Assembly: GCA_022601345.1 (NCBI GenBank)
Contig: JAJACU010000007.1
Span: forward strand, 1 to 60,670
Origin: Chlamydiota bacterium
GTDB lineage: Bacteria > Chlamydiota > Chlamydiia > Chlamydiales > JAAZZY01
DNA length: 60,670 nt
Direction of reading: 5' to 3'
Below are positions 44,382-53,347 of the stretch, piece after piece. A model generated the notes under the pieces. The model was not told where the DNA came from and did no database searches. It saw nothing but the letters and a program-made list of their open reading frames with translations. Position 1 is the stretch's first letter, and each line of letters starts with the position of its first letter. The translations under genes and the position numbers were made by a program.

Positions 44382-45497
44382 ATGACATTAACATGTTCTA
44401 CTTGGATTGAAGTTGATCTTGATCAACTTCAAAAGAATATCGCCTTAATAAAAAGTTTTATTTCGCCTAACCTTTATTGTTTGCCTTTAAAGGCCAATGC
44501 ATATGGGCATGGTTTAGTAGAAGTGGCTCAAGCTGCTTGTGATGTAGATTATTTTGCGGTATCTCATTTGCATGAAGGTGCTCAATTAAGAGAAGCGGGC
44601 ATCGAGAAGCCTATTTTGGTGTTAGGGGCATTTCTAGAGGAACAAATTGAAGATTTAGTAAATTATGGTTTAGAGTTTTCTATTAGTTCTCTCTATAAAG
44701 CAAAGCTTGTTGAAGAGTTTTTATTCGAACATAGCTTGCGTGCAAAGGTTCATTTGAAAGTAGAAACAGGCATGCAAAGAATTGGAGCAAGACCCAGCAC
44801 AGCCTTGCAAATTTATGAGTTAATCAAAAATTCAAAATGTATGTCTTTAAAGGGGGTCTATTCCCACTTAGCTCAAGCAGATAATCTAGAGCATCACTTT
44901 AACAAGGTGCAGCAAACAACATTTTCAAATTTTTTAAGTCAAATTGACTCAGCAAATTTAGTGTGTCACTTATCTAATTCATCCGGTGTTATTAATGGTT
45001 CATTGAGCTTTCAAAATATGGTACGCCCAGGCTTATTGACATTGGGTTTATCAGTTAACCCTTTACCCGATGAGTTAAAAGAGCTTCATAGTTGTTTTTC
45101 ACTTAAAAGCCGTGTTTCCTACTTTAAAGTTGTAGGGAAAGACCAAGGAATAAGTTATGGGCACAGCTATATTACAACCAAGCAAACCCGCATAGCAACT
45201 ATTCCAATTGGTTATGGAGATGGTTATAGGCGAGACCTTTCCAACGTCGGTTCAGTGCTTATTAGAGGAAAAAAATATCCTATTAGAGGGAATATTTGCA
45301 TGGATCAGCTTATGGTTGAAATCGGCGATGGCGATGCCTATATTGGTGATGAAGTTGTTTTGATTGGAAAGCAGGGCAGTCAAGAAATTAAGTTAACAGA
45401 CATTGCTAAGCTTTGCAATACTATACCCTATGAAATATTATGCAATTTTAATGAGAGGGTAAAAAGAACTTATCCAAGTAGACTGTTGGCTGTTTGA
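44382..45497 (+). CDS. alr: Alanine racemase
   Basis: PLP enzyme producing D-alanine for peptidoglycan. 371 residues. The PLP-lysine motif is LPLKANAYGHG near residue 40, with VKVETGMQRIG-like text (HLKVETGMQRIGARP), VYSHLAQADN, RPGLLTLG, PIGYGDGYRRDL and GNICMDQLMVE, which includes the catalytic tyrosine region. Chlamydiaceae lack a dedicated alr and depend on GlyA; its presence supports an environmental chlamydia. Confidence 0.97.
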   Translation: MTLTCSTWIEVDLDQLQKNIALIKSFISPNLYCLPLKANAYGHGLVEVAQAACDVDYFAVSHLHEGAQLREAGIEKPILVLGAFLEEQIEDLVNYGLEFSISSLYKAKLVEEFLFEHSLRAKVHLKVETGMQRIGARPSTALQIYELIKNSKCMSLKGVYSHLAQADNLEHHFNKVQQTTFSNFLSQIDSANLVCHLSNSSGVINGSLSFQNMVRPGLLTLGLSVNPLPDELKELHSCFSLKSRVSYFKVVGKDQGISYGHSYITTKQTRIATIPIGYGDGYRRDLSNVGSVLIRGKKYPIRGNICMDQLMVEIGDGDAYIGDEVVLIGKQGSQEIKLTDIAKLCNTIPYEILCNFNERVKRTYPSRLLAV

Positions 45498-45729
45498 GGA
45501 TTGGTTTGCTTATATAGACTGACCCTGTGGGGTGGATTATCTTACTTTTCATTTTTTCACCTTTACAAAAGAAACATCAAAACCATTAAATTATCACGAG
45601 TATGCGGGCGTGTTTTTGCGCTGTCATCATCCAAATTCCTCATTAACTTTACATAGATAACAAGTTTTTTGTTGCACTGAGCAGCTCTTTGCTTTATTTG
45701 GATATTTTATGAATTAAAGCTGATAGAAA

Positions 45730-46935
45730 ATGGCAACGATTAGTAAAAAAGGTTTTTTGATCCTCAATTATATTCCCATAGCAGCAATTTGCTCGGCTGT
45801 TTTGACACCTGCTTTGCCCAACATTAAAGAATTCTATCAGTTGTCATTTGGTAAGCTTGAGTGGATTGTAAGTATTTTTTTAATAGGTTACATGCTAGGG
45901 CAGGTTGTATTTGGTGCATGGGCTAATCATATCAATAGGGTTTTTGCTCTTAGGGCAGGATTAATTGTTAGTCTTATTGGACTTGTGATTTGCTATTTGA
46001 GTTTTATATTTCCTTTTTTCTGGATGATGCTTGTAGGTCGCTTTATTAATGCTCTTGGTGCTGCAAGTGGTCTTGTTTGCGCGTTTATACTTGTCAATGA
46101 AGAGCTTGACCCTGAAGAATCCAGGATTGTTTTTGCCTACTCACCCATTGCTTTCTCCTTGGGGGTTACTTTTGCTATTTTTTTAGGAGGGGTGTTATCT
46201 CACTGGTGGGGATGGGAGTTCACGCTGTTTTTTCTTTTCTTGTATAGCTCTGTAATGCTCTACTTGACAAAGTATGTTCCTGATTCTTTTAATAAAGAAG
46301 ATTTTCTAAAAGAAATGGAAAAACAAAAAGACATCAAAGTTTCATCTGAAAATATTGTCAAACTTATCTGTTTTGCAATAGTTGTTGGAGCTACAACATG
46401 TATTACATATTGTTATACAACTTCAGCTCCAATAATTGCACGAGTACACTTTTCTTATAATCCTAGTCAATATGGGATCTGGAACTTGATTAATGTTTTT
46501 GGAGTTGTTTTAGGAGGGCTTACCGTGACCAAAGCTGCTCAAGTAATTGGCGGTAAAAAAGTTATTTTAGTTAGCCTTGTTGTTTTATTGGTGGCTTTGA
46601 CATCATTTTTGTTAATAGCTGTAACAGATAAAACAGCGCATATCTGGTTCTTCTTTTCATCTTGCATTATGTATTTTGCTACATCTTGGGCTTTCTCTGT
46701 ATGCACACTATTTGGATCTAATGCAATTGCCAACAAAGCACTGGGTTCGTCTCTGCTTAGTTTTATAAACATTCTTTGTGCAGTTGTTGGCGTAATTGTA
46801 CTGGGCTATTTATCATTTGATGAGTTAATTGACTTTGTAATTGTGTGTAGCATAGCCCTGCTTGCTGGCATTTTTTGTTTTGTTTGGCTTCGTCATAAAG
46901 CTTCCTTTGAATTGCCATCTATAAAGAAAAAATAG
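45730..46935 (+). CDS. MFS transporter (Bcr/CflA-like)
   Basis: 401 residues, 12 hydrophobic segments. The N-terminus AVLTPALPNIKEFYQLS and the WIVSIFLIGYMLGQVVFG stretch match the drug-efflux Bcr/CflA branch. The loop 2-3 motif is weak (GAWANHINRV). Substrate unknown. The 3' end overlaps the convergent MFS gene by 111 bases, so the last 37 codons of each gene are antisense to the other. The preceding 232-base gap after alr shows no recognised feature. Confidence 0.9.
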   Translation: MATISKKGFLILNYIPIAAICSAVLTPALPNIKEFYQLSFGKLEWIVSIFLIGYMLGQVVFGAWANHINRVFALRAGLIVSLIGLVICYLSFIFPFFWMMLVGRFINALGAASGLVCAFILVNEELDPEESRIVFAYSPIAFSLGVTFAIFLGGVLSHWWGWEFTLFFLFLYSSVMLYLTKYVPDSFNKEDFLKEMEKQKDIKVSSENIVKLICFAIVVGATTCITYCYTTSAPIIARVHFSYNPSQYGIWNLINVFGVVLGGLTVTKAAQVIGGKKVILVSLVVLLVALTSFLLIAVTDKTAHIWFFFSSCIMYFATSWAFSVCTLFGSNAIANKALGSSLLSFINILCAVVGVIVLGYLSFDELIDFVIVCSIALLAGIFCFVWLRHKASFELPSIKKK

Positions 46936-48114
46936 TGTAGTAAGCGCCCCCAATGCGGTGACCATAATGTATATAGAGGGGATGGCTACCCACTTTGTTT
47001 TGTGAAACATCCACAGGGAAATGGAAATAGCTGGAGCCCCGATCCACTGTGCACCAATGGCCTTTCCAAGGGCTATGATGCGAAAGCGCTCTTTTGGGGC
47101 GATAAGATCTATCATCCAATATTCATAGGGAGCGGCTATAGCAATTCCCCAAGTCACAAGTACAATACGTAGAATGACCATATTTGAAATCGTGGGTTGA
47201 TTCAATAAGCTAAAGAGGGGAATAGAAAAAATCATAGCGAGAATAAGGGCAGCTATAATAATTTTTTCTTTGCTATATCTCTTACTGAGGTATCCAAATA
47301 AGGGTAGCATTAGAAAGTCAAAGCAGATCAGCCAAGTGTGGATGTTCATCACTTGAGAGCTTGTTAGAGAGCTGACAAGAGGTATGTAGCCATTCATCAA
47401 TGAACTCATAATACAATAATTTGAATAGGTAAAACCTGTAACAAATATAATAGATAAGAAAGGGAGCCAATTCTCCTTGAGTGAAATTGAATTTATTTTT
47501 TCCCGAGGTTTTTCAAACTCAAAAATGTTTTTTGTAAAAAGATATCCAATAAGCCCAAAAACTCCACTAAAGATAAAAAGGACTCTCCACCATAAAATTA
47601 TTTTGTCTTGAAAAAGTAAAAGGGTAATGATTCCTGAGGCTATTAAGACTCCAATCATAGAGCTCATTTCATATATGCTGCTAAAAATATCCTTATATTT
47701 TTTCGAAGCTTGGTTAATTAATACAAGGGCCGCAGCAGTTCCCTCGCCTGCAGCAAAAAAACAAATCATGCCTCTTAGAAGATGCAGAATGCAGGCGCTT
47801 GTAATGCCAATTGATGAATATGTTGGAATTAGGCCGATAAACAAGATCATGAAAGACATGCCGACAATTGAGAGCCTTAGGGCTCTTTTGTAGCCATACC
47901 TATCTCCATAATAACCAAAAAATAGAGCTCCTAGGGGCCTAAAGATGAAGCTAACTGGCAAGTAAGCTAAAATAAGGGCTGTTATTGGATGAAATTTTGG
48001 GTAAAACAAAGAGGCTATGAATGGGGCAATAAGCATATATAGAGCTTTGTCGTAATGCTCTAAGATATTGCCCAGTAGCGCAGCAACTATAGTTCTTTTT
48101 TTGGTATCTTTCAT
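46825..48114 (-). CDS. MFS transporter under TPP riboswitch; candidate thiamine importer
   Basis: 429 residues, 12 hydrophobic segments, metabolite:H+ symporter type (sugar/shikimate-like): the N-terminus GNILEHYDKALYMLIAPF and the loop FFGYYGDRYGYKRAL carry the GDRxGRK family motif in variant form. A TPP riboswitch aptamer lies directly upstream on the same strand, so expression should fall when thiamine pyrophosphate is plentiful. Uptake of thiamine, TPP or a precursor is the simplest reading. The ATG at 48114 has no clear Shine-Dalgarno and is preceded by a small GCAGC/GCTGC hairpin. The 3' end overlaps the convergent MFS gene by 111 bases. Confidence 0.9.
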   Translation of the reverse strand: MKDTKKRTIVAALLGNILEHYDKALYMLIAPFIASLFYPKFHPITALILAYLPVSFIFRPLGALFFGYYGDRYGYKRALRLSIVGMSFMILFIGLIPTYSSIGITSACILHLLRGMICFFAAGEGTAAALVLINQASKKYKDIFSSIYEMSSMIGVLIASGIITLLLFQDKIILWWRVLFIFSGVFGLIGYLFTKNIFEFEKPREKINSISLKENWLPFLSIIFVTGFTYSNYCIMSSLMNGYIPLVSSLTSSQVMNIHTWLICFDFLMLPLFGYLSKRYSKEKIIIAALILAMIFSIPLFSLLNQPTISNMVILRIVLVTWGIAIAAPYEYWMIDLIAPKERFRIIALGKAIGAQWIGAPAISISLWMFHKTKWVAIPSIYIMVTALGALTTLFFLYRWQFKGSFMTKPNKTKNASKQGYATHNYKVN

Positions 48115-48165
48115 GGGCAGCCATTTAAAGAGAGAGCTGCTCTATGCATTAGTTGCAAGTTAGAC

Positions 48166-48251
48166 ACTCTCCCTACGCTAGTACAAACTAGATCAGGTTA
48201 TAAGGGTTAAGTCAAAAAAGACTTTCTCAGCTATTGAAAGCACCCCTGGTT
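48166..48251 (-). promoter_or_regulatory. TPP riboswitch (THI element)
   Basis: Minus-strand sequence contains in order the conserved TPP aptamer pieces: AGGGGTGC, CTGAGA, ACCCTT, AACCTGATC, a CTAG-TTTGTA-CTAG hairpin, then GCGTAGGGA. P2 (GGGG with ACCCU) and P4 (CCU with AGGG) pair. The outer P1 stem is not obvious. Between the aptamer and the ATG at 48114, GCAGC can pair with GCTGC next to the start, and CTCTCTC could pair with GGGAGAG at the aptamer's 3' edge, which suggests translational control. No terminator T-run is seen. Confidence 0.9.
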
Positions 48252-48293
48252 TATGGGGAAGATTTTAGCATTCAAAAGTGGAATAAGTAAAGG

Positions 48294-49106
48294 CTAATTG
48301 AACTGAAAAGCTATGCCTGAACACTTTTCTAGTGTAGAAATTGGAACTTCAAATTGACCAAGAGAAGCTTTAGAGTCTATTGTTTGATTGGGGATAATAA
48401 AAGCAATTTTTTGATTATTTGAGCAAATCAATTTAAAAAAATGTGTGGGCACCGCCACTTCATTTTTACCAATAACTTGGTATTTTACAAAGCGTTTGTT
48501 TCCTTCTATTGAAGATAGGAAAAGTGGGCCTGTTATAACTTCAACATTAGAATTATTTTTTACCATATCTCGAGTTTGCTGTTCTAACTTTGCCCATAAT
48601 CCTCTATTTAATGTTGGATTTTGTGGACAAATATTTGAGAACAAAAAAGTTTTTTCAAGAGATTCTTTTGAATGCTGCTGGTCAGCTGCAGGAATCATAT
48701 GACCTCTATCAAACCCGCTTTTTTGATAGTCCCTATTTGAACTTTGATGAAGTGGGTAGATGGCTGAATCTTTTTGAAAACTCATTGATGAGCGACTGGC
48801 CACTCGATTGAGGGAAGCTTGATTTATCTGCTCATAAGTCCATAGAGGGATTTTGTTTTTAGAGTCGTATTGGAGACTAAATCCAGAATAATGCTGCACG
48901 GGGAAAGTTTGTATTTTAGTTCTAGAGGAAAAGTTATTTTTAGTTGACCCTGCTACTAATGCTCCAGAGACAAAAAATAAAAAATATAAAGCAAAGGAGC
49001 GATATCCTTTTTTTACTTTAAAAAACTTTATAATTTTATTTCTCATCAAATTGCTAGTAAGTAGTAGAAAGTATTTTTTAATAGTTGCTAAAGATTTTTT
49101 TAGCAA
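48294..49106 (-). CDS. DNA/RNA non-specific endonuclease (NUC1/EndoG type)
   Basis: 270 residues of the beta-beta-alpha-metal nuclease family. Catalytic motif DRGHMIPA (near 135) and metal-site NICPQNPTLNRGLWAKLE downstream match Serratia nuclease/EndoG. A basic start is followed by a hydrophobic segment (about 36-52, SFALYFLFFVSGALVAG), which may be a signal peptide or anchor, so the enzyme probably acts outside the cytoplasm. Possible roles are nucleotide scavenging or host DNA digestion. It is upstream of the riboswitch-controlled MFS gene on the same strand. Confidence 0.92.
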   Translation of the reverse strand: MLKKSLATIKKYFLLLTSNLMRNKIIKFFKVKKGYRSFALYFLFFVSGALVAGSTKNNFSSRTKIQTFPVQHYSGFSLQYDSKNKIPLWTYEQINQASLNRVASRSSMSFQKDSAIYPLHQSSNRDYQKSGFDRGHMIPAADQQHSKESLEKTFLFSNICPQNPTLNRGLWAKLEQQTRDMVKNNSNVEVITGPLFLSSIEGNKRFVKYQVIGKNEVAVPTHFFKLICSNNQKIAFIIPNQTIDSKASLGQFEVPISTLEKCSGIAFQFN

Positions 49107-49180
49107 ATAAAAATAGCGCTTTTAAATGCACTTTAAATGACATATAATACTGCCCTGATCCAACTAAATATCAAAGAATC

Positions 49181-49624
49181 ATGAACAACAAACTCAAAGT
49201 GGTCCAAGAAGAGAAAGCTTGGTATGAAGACGGCTTAAACTTCAACTGTACAGGTTGTGGGAAATGCTGCTGTGGAGCTCCAGGATATGTTTGGGTTTCA
49301 GAAGAAGAAATTAAACAAATTTCCAAATTTTTAAAATTATCTACAAAAGAATTTCAAATGAAATACTTGGTGCAAGTAGGAGATAAGTTTTCAATTAAAG
49401 ACTTAAGAGAGCTCAATCATAGCTGCGTCTTTTTAAAAGACTATAAATGCAGCATTTATCCAGTAAGGCCAAAGCAGTGTAGAACGTACCCTTTCTGGCC
49501 ATCTATAATGAAGTCTAAGAAAAATTGGGATGATGAGGCTCATGCATGTGAGGGCATTCGCTCATTTTACCCAAAAATTTGTAAAGAAGAAATTGAAGAT
49601 AAACTTACGCAAAGTGTTAAGTGA
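49181..49624 (+). CDS. YkgJ-like CxxCxxCC cysteine-cluster protein
   Basis: 147 residues with the UPF0153/YkgJ pattern. The N-terminal cluster is CTGCGKCCCG at 24-33. Further cysteines are at HSCVFL, YKCSIYPVRPKQCRTYPFW, and the last region HACEGI. The family binds zinc or iron and is of unknown function. The 3' end overlaps the convergent ankyrin gene by eight bases. Confidence 0.9.
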   Translation: MNNKLKVVQEEKAWYEDGLNFNCTGCGKCCCGAPGYVWVSEEEIKQISKFLKLSTKEFQMKYLVQVGDKFSIKDLRELNHSCVFLKDYKCSIYPVRPKQCRTYPFWPSIMKSKKNWDDEAHACEGIRSFYPKICKEEIEDKLTQSVK

Positions 49625-50909
49625 AAAAGGAATATAACTGAGGGTCTTTTTCTGGATCAACAAGCTCTTTGAGCGTTTTTCCTTGCCACATAACAGAAAG
49701 GTCAGCCCCAGCTCCTTTTAGAGTTTTGAGCATTGCAATATTTCCAATTTGTGTGGCAATAATTGCAGGAGTCCTTCCAATAGAGTCTCTCATTTCTAGT
49801 GCCTTAGGACATTTTCTAGATAGATATCCAGCTGCAGCAAGGTTAGAATTTTTACAAGCGATGTGTAATGGAGTTTCTTTTTGACCACCTCGAGCAGATT
49901 GGAGGTCTACGCCTAATTTGTGCAGATCGTCAAGTATTAGAACATTGTCTTTTTTTGCAGCAACTTGAGCAACTGTGTGCCCATTAGCGTTTTGTTCGTC
50001 TAGATTGCAATTTGGAGCTTTACACAATTGTCGTAAAACTTCCCAGTTTTCACGAGATGCAGCTTTAAACATTGGTGACGAGCTAGACAGGAATTCTCCA
50101 TTTACCTTAATAGCTATAGAGTTTGGTGATGCTCCAAGTTCTAATAGAGCGCGGGTAGATTTTTGTCGGCCTGCATATGCTGCAAAGCCTAGTGGGGTCA
50201 CCCATTCTTCTCCGAACTTATAAGGGCTGTCTAAACTGTCTGCATGAGCCCTCAAATTGTCCATTGTTAAAATAGCATTATCGCTATCGGCCTTTACGGC
50301 AGAAAAAATTGGAGGAAGCATCTCAATGTTTTCAGATTGATTGGGCAGTGGAAAAGTAACAGATCCCCCCAATGAATGAAGCTTTCTAATGCAAGGTGTG
50401 GAGTCGCATTTTGCAGCAAGCTCCAATAGAGGATGAATGTCTCTTAACAAGTTCGCAGACTCTAAGAATGGCTCATTATAAGGTAAAAGATATTCAGCTC
50501 TACATTGCATTCTAGTTGTAGGTGGCATCGGAGTTAAATCTGTATCAAACACAAAACGCTCGAAAGTTTTCCGAGTTAAAAAAGGAGAAGTTGATTCAGA
50601 AGTTAAACTGTTTAAATCTCTAATAGTTCGAGGCTCTTTTGTTACACTGTGCACTGCATCAAAATAAAAACTAGCTAGTTTATATAGGTTCTTAGCAGGC
50701 TCTGGAGCGTTGTCACTTCGAAGATGCAAAACGCGAGAAACCTCTCCGATGCTGGTTACAGAGGGAGTTGGGTATGTGTTAAGATATTCAAAAAGTAGAT
50801 CTAAGGACCTCTCGTCTTTTTGTTCTGGTGGAGCACTAGCCCAGTCAACTAAAAATGTAATTGCTCCTAGGTTTCCTGGTTGGGTGAGTAAACTCTCAAA
50901 TGTTGTCAT
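49617..50909 (-). CDS. Ankyrin-repeat protein
   Basis: 430 residues. From about residue 170 to the end five or six ankyrin repeats can be read, for example PLGFAAYAGRQKSTRALLEL, HTVAQVAAKKDNVLILDDL, TPLHIACKNSNLAAAGYLS and TPAIIATQIGNIAMLKTL. The N-terminal 165 residues are not recognised. No signal peptide. Soluble ankyrin proteins in intracellular bacteria are often secreted effectors that bind host proteins; that role is inferred here. Confidence 0.9.
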   Translation of the reverse strand: MTTFESLLTQPGNLGAITFLVDWASAPPEQKDERSLDLLFEYLNTYPTPSVTSIGEVSRVLHLRSDNAPEPAKNLYKLASFYFDAVHSVTKEPRTIRDLNSLTSESTSPFLTRKTFERFVFDTDLTPMPPTTRMQCRAEYLLPYNEPFLESANLLRDIHPLLELAAKCDSTPCIRKLHSLGGSVTFPLPNQSENIEMLPPIFSAVKADSDNAILTMDNLRAHADSLDSPYKFGEEWVTPLGFAAYAGRQKSTRALLELGASPNSIAIKVNGEFLSSSSPMFKAASRENWEVLRQLCKAPNCNLDEQNANGHTVAQVAAKKDNVLILDDLHKLGVDLQSARGGQKETPLHIACKNSNLAAAGYLSRKCPKALEMRDSIGRTPAIIATQIGNIAMLKTLKGAGADLSVMWQGKTLKELVDPEKDPQLYSFFT

Positions 50910-51009
50910 TGCGTGACCTTGATAAAGTTACAATTTAGAACCATTTTAACAAGAATCTAATTTTTAGCACCTTATTATTTATAAGGTGCAGTTCTCAATG
51001 GGTAAAAGC

Positions 51010-51591
51010 TTAACGGTTTCTTAGCGCCTCAGTAATCATTTCAGAAAGCTCCATTTTCTCTGAATTTTTACTTGTTACTTTTTCAATAGCTTTTGCGGCA
51101 GCTTTTTCAGAAAATCCTAGATTGACAAGGGCGCCAATAGCGTCGAGATGTTGATGTGAAGATGGGGCACTTTGGCATTCACTTAAAATAGGCATTTTTA
51201 TCATTTTATCTTTGAGTTCTAAAATAATTTTTTCTGCTGTTCTTTTTCCAAGACCTGGAACTGATGAGATTAAAGTAATATTTTCAGTGACTATAGCATC
51301 TCTAAATCGCTCAGGTGTGAACTGACTTAAAATGCACAGGCCGATTTTAGGGCCAATACCTGAGATGTTAATAAGTGTTTCAAACAAATTTCTCGAAGAT
51401 GAATCTGCAAAACCGTAGAGTGCTTGAGAGTTTTCTCGCACAACAAAAGATGTGTAGATGGTGCATTCTTGACCTACAGGAAAAGAAATAGTAGAGGGAG
51501 CTATCCAAAGCTTATATCCTATTCCGCCCACATCAATGGTGGCGTGTGAAATTTGATTTTCGACAAGTTTTCCACGTAAATATTCAAACAT
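51010..51591 (-). CDS. ruvA: Holliday junction helicase subunit RuvA
   Basis: 193 residues. N-terminal OB-fold (MFEYLRGKLV, DVGGIGYKLW), two helix-hairpin-helix motifs (NISGIGPKIGLCIL and SVPGLGKRTAEKII) and a C-terminal RuvB-binding domain with LVNLGFSEKAAAKAI. RuvA binds four-way junctions and loads RuvB. It is one base downstream of ruvC. Confidence 0.98.
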   Translation of the reverse strand: MFEYLRGKLVENQISHATIDVGGIGYKLWIAPSTISFPVGQECTIYTSFVVRENSQALYGFADSSSRNLFETLINISGIGPKIGLCILSQFTPERFRDAIVTENITLISSVPGLGKRTAEKIILELKDKMIKMPILSECQSAPSSHQHLDAIGALVNLGFSEKAAAKAIEKVTSKNSEKMELSEMITEALRNR

Positions 51592-51592
51592 A

Positions 51593-52093
51593 CTATCTCC
51601 CTTTTATAGCTTGTATTTTTGTATTTAAATTCAAAGAGTGGATATGACACAAGGCAATAGCTAGTGCGTCTGCAGCATCTTCTTTAATTTCCTGGTCTAT
51701 GTTTAGTAGAATTTGGATCATTTTTATGACTTGCTCTTTGCTGGCGTGCCCACGTCCTACAACAGCTTTTTTTGTCATGGTTGGACTATATTCTTTAACT
51801 TCGAGTTGAGCTCTGGCAGCTGCAAGTATGCTGACGCCGCGAGCCATGCCTAGTTTTATGGCACTTTGAACATTCTTACCAACAAATTGCGTCTCTACAG
51901 CCAAACAGCTGGGCTTGTATTTTTCAATCAGGTGTTCAAGAGACGTGAAAATAGCTAAGTATCGTTTTTCTAGTGGAGCATTAGTGGGAGGTCGAATCAC
52001 GCCGTAATCAATGACATGGTATTGATTGTTAGAGAATTCAATGATTCCAAATCCTGTGAATCTCGTTCCTGGGTCAACGCCTATTATAATCAT
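51593..52093 (-). CDS. ruvC: Holliday junction resolvase RuvC
   Basis: 166 residues, normal length. IIIGVDPGTRFTGFGI has the first catalytic aspartate, LAVETQFVGKNVQSA the glutamate, and KEDAADALAIALCH the C-terminal acidic pair. It cuts junctions together with RuvAB. Operon with ruvA, as in Chlamydia. Confidence 0.98.
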   Translation of the reverse strand: MIIIGVDPGTRFTGFGIIEFSNNQYHVIDYGVIRPPTNAPLEKRYLAIFTSLEHLIEKYKPSCLAVETQFVGKNVQSAIKLGMARGVSILAAARAQLEVKEYSPTMTKKAVVGRGHASKEQVIKMIQILLNIDQEIKEDAADALAIALCHIHSLNLNTKIQAIKGR

Positions 52094-52132
52094 ATAATGG
52101 ATAGTTTATGGGTTGGGGTATAGGGGCTAGTC

Positions 52133-52171
52133 ATTTATTTTTAGTGAAAAAAGTCAATTTAGCTTAAACTG
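52133..52171 (+). repeat. 39-nt direct repeat, copy 1 (waaF upstream region)
   Basis: This 39-base stretch just upstream of waaF occurs again, letter for letter, at 56115-56153. Similarity extends with small differences from 52122 to about 52185. The block probably contains the waaF leader or promoter. Confidence 0.9.
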
Positions 52172-52203
52172 TGTGCTCAAATCAAGTACGTTTGCAAAAA
52201 ACC

Positions 52204-53235
52204 ATGGTGTTAAGTCCCAAAAATATAGTTGTTCGTATGCCCAATTGGCTCGGAGATGCAGTTATGGCATCGCCTGTACTACAACTTTTAAAGCAAAAGT
52301 TTCCTGATGCGAGGCTAACCCTATACGGAACTAAAGCCTCTCTTGCATTGTTTGAACACGATCCATTTGTAGATCACTTCCTTACGCTCGATAAAAATAA
52401 ATCGGGTCAATTAAAAATCCAAGAATTAAAAGACTGCAAGTTTGACTACGGCGTTCTACTTACTAATTCTTTCTCATCGGCGTGGCTTTTCTTTCGAGCT
52501 AAAATACCTACTCGTTTAGGGTTTTCAAAGGATATGCGTGGATTGTTTTTAACGCATTCACTTCCTTATCCTAAAGACAAATCAAAAATGCACCATATTG
52601 AGCTTTACCAAGAGCTTCTTAAAAGGGTTGGGATTAACAAAGGATCAAACCCCAAACTTTACTTGTCCGATGCTGAAAAAATGTGGGCTACAAATTTTTT
52701 ATCAGAGCATCATATTGAGCCAGGTTCAATTTTAATTGGAGTCAATCCATCCGCTGCTTTTGGCTCTAGTAAATGCTGGCTTGAAGAACGATTTAGAGAA
52801 CTCTCAATTGAGCTTTTAAAGCATTCATCGACTCATCTACTCTTTTTTGGAGATCCTTCTGCCAAAGAGAAAAATGAGCGTATTTGCTCCGGATTAAAAA
52901 ATAGCACAAATTTAGCAGGAGAGACGTCTATTCGTCAGCTTATGGCTTTAACACAAAAATGTGATTTGTTTTTAACAAATGACAGTGGTCCAATGCACAT
53001 AGCTTGTGCTCTAGATACGCCTGTTGTAGCTTTGTTTGGTTCCACAAGCCCTGAGGCTACAGGTCCTTATGGGAGGGGAGTTTATTTGAGGAAAAAGGTG
53101 TCGTGCTCGCCTTGTTACAAAAGAGAGTGCCCAATTGACTTTAGATGTATGAAGGCCATAAAAGTTCAAGACGTGCACTTCACTATTCAAAATCAACTAG
53201 AGAAATACAAGAAGAATATAGCAGAGATTGATTAG
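52204..53235 (+). CDS. waaF: WaaF-like ADP-heptose:LPS heptosyltransferase (GT9)
   Basis: GT-B enzyme of family 9 that adds a heptose to lipopolysaccharide. From the ATG at 52204 it has 343 residues; a GTG at 52171 would add 11. Marks are MPNWLGDAVMASPVLQLLK at the start, IGVNPSAAFGSSKCW in the middle and the nucleotide-sugar site FLTNDSGPMHIACALDTP, followed by LFGSTSPEATGPYG and a cysteine-rich CSPCYKRECP tail typical of the family. It suggests a heptose-containing LPS, which Chlamydiaceae lack. A remnant of its upstream region and 3' end reappears at 56103-56190. Confidence 0.93.
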   Translation: MVLSPKNIVVRMPNWLGDAVMASPVLQLLKQKFPDARLTLYGTKASLALFEHDPFVDHFLTLDKNKSGQLKIQELKDCKFDYGVLLTNSFSSAWLFFRAKIPTRLGFSKDMRGLFLTHSLPYPKDKSKMHHIELYQELLKRVGINKGSNPKLYLSDAEKMWATNFLSEHHIEPGSILIGVNPSAAFGSSKCWLEERFRELSIELLKHSSTHLLFFGDPSAKEKNERICSGLKNSTNLAGETSIRQLMALTQKCDLFLTNDSGPMHIACALDTPVVALFGSTSPEATGPYGRGVYLRKKVSCSPCYKRECPIDFRCMKAIKVQDVHFTIQNQLEKYKKNIAEID

Positions 53236-53347
53236 TTTTTAACATTCTGTATTTAAGTTTCTTATGTCTGTAGGGCCTTTATATGATCTTAATGCTTAGC
53301 ATGCATAATATAACGTGTTGAAAGTAAATTAAAAAGGAGCATTTTTT

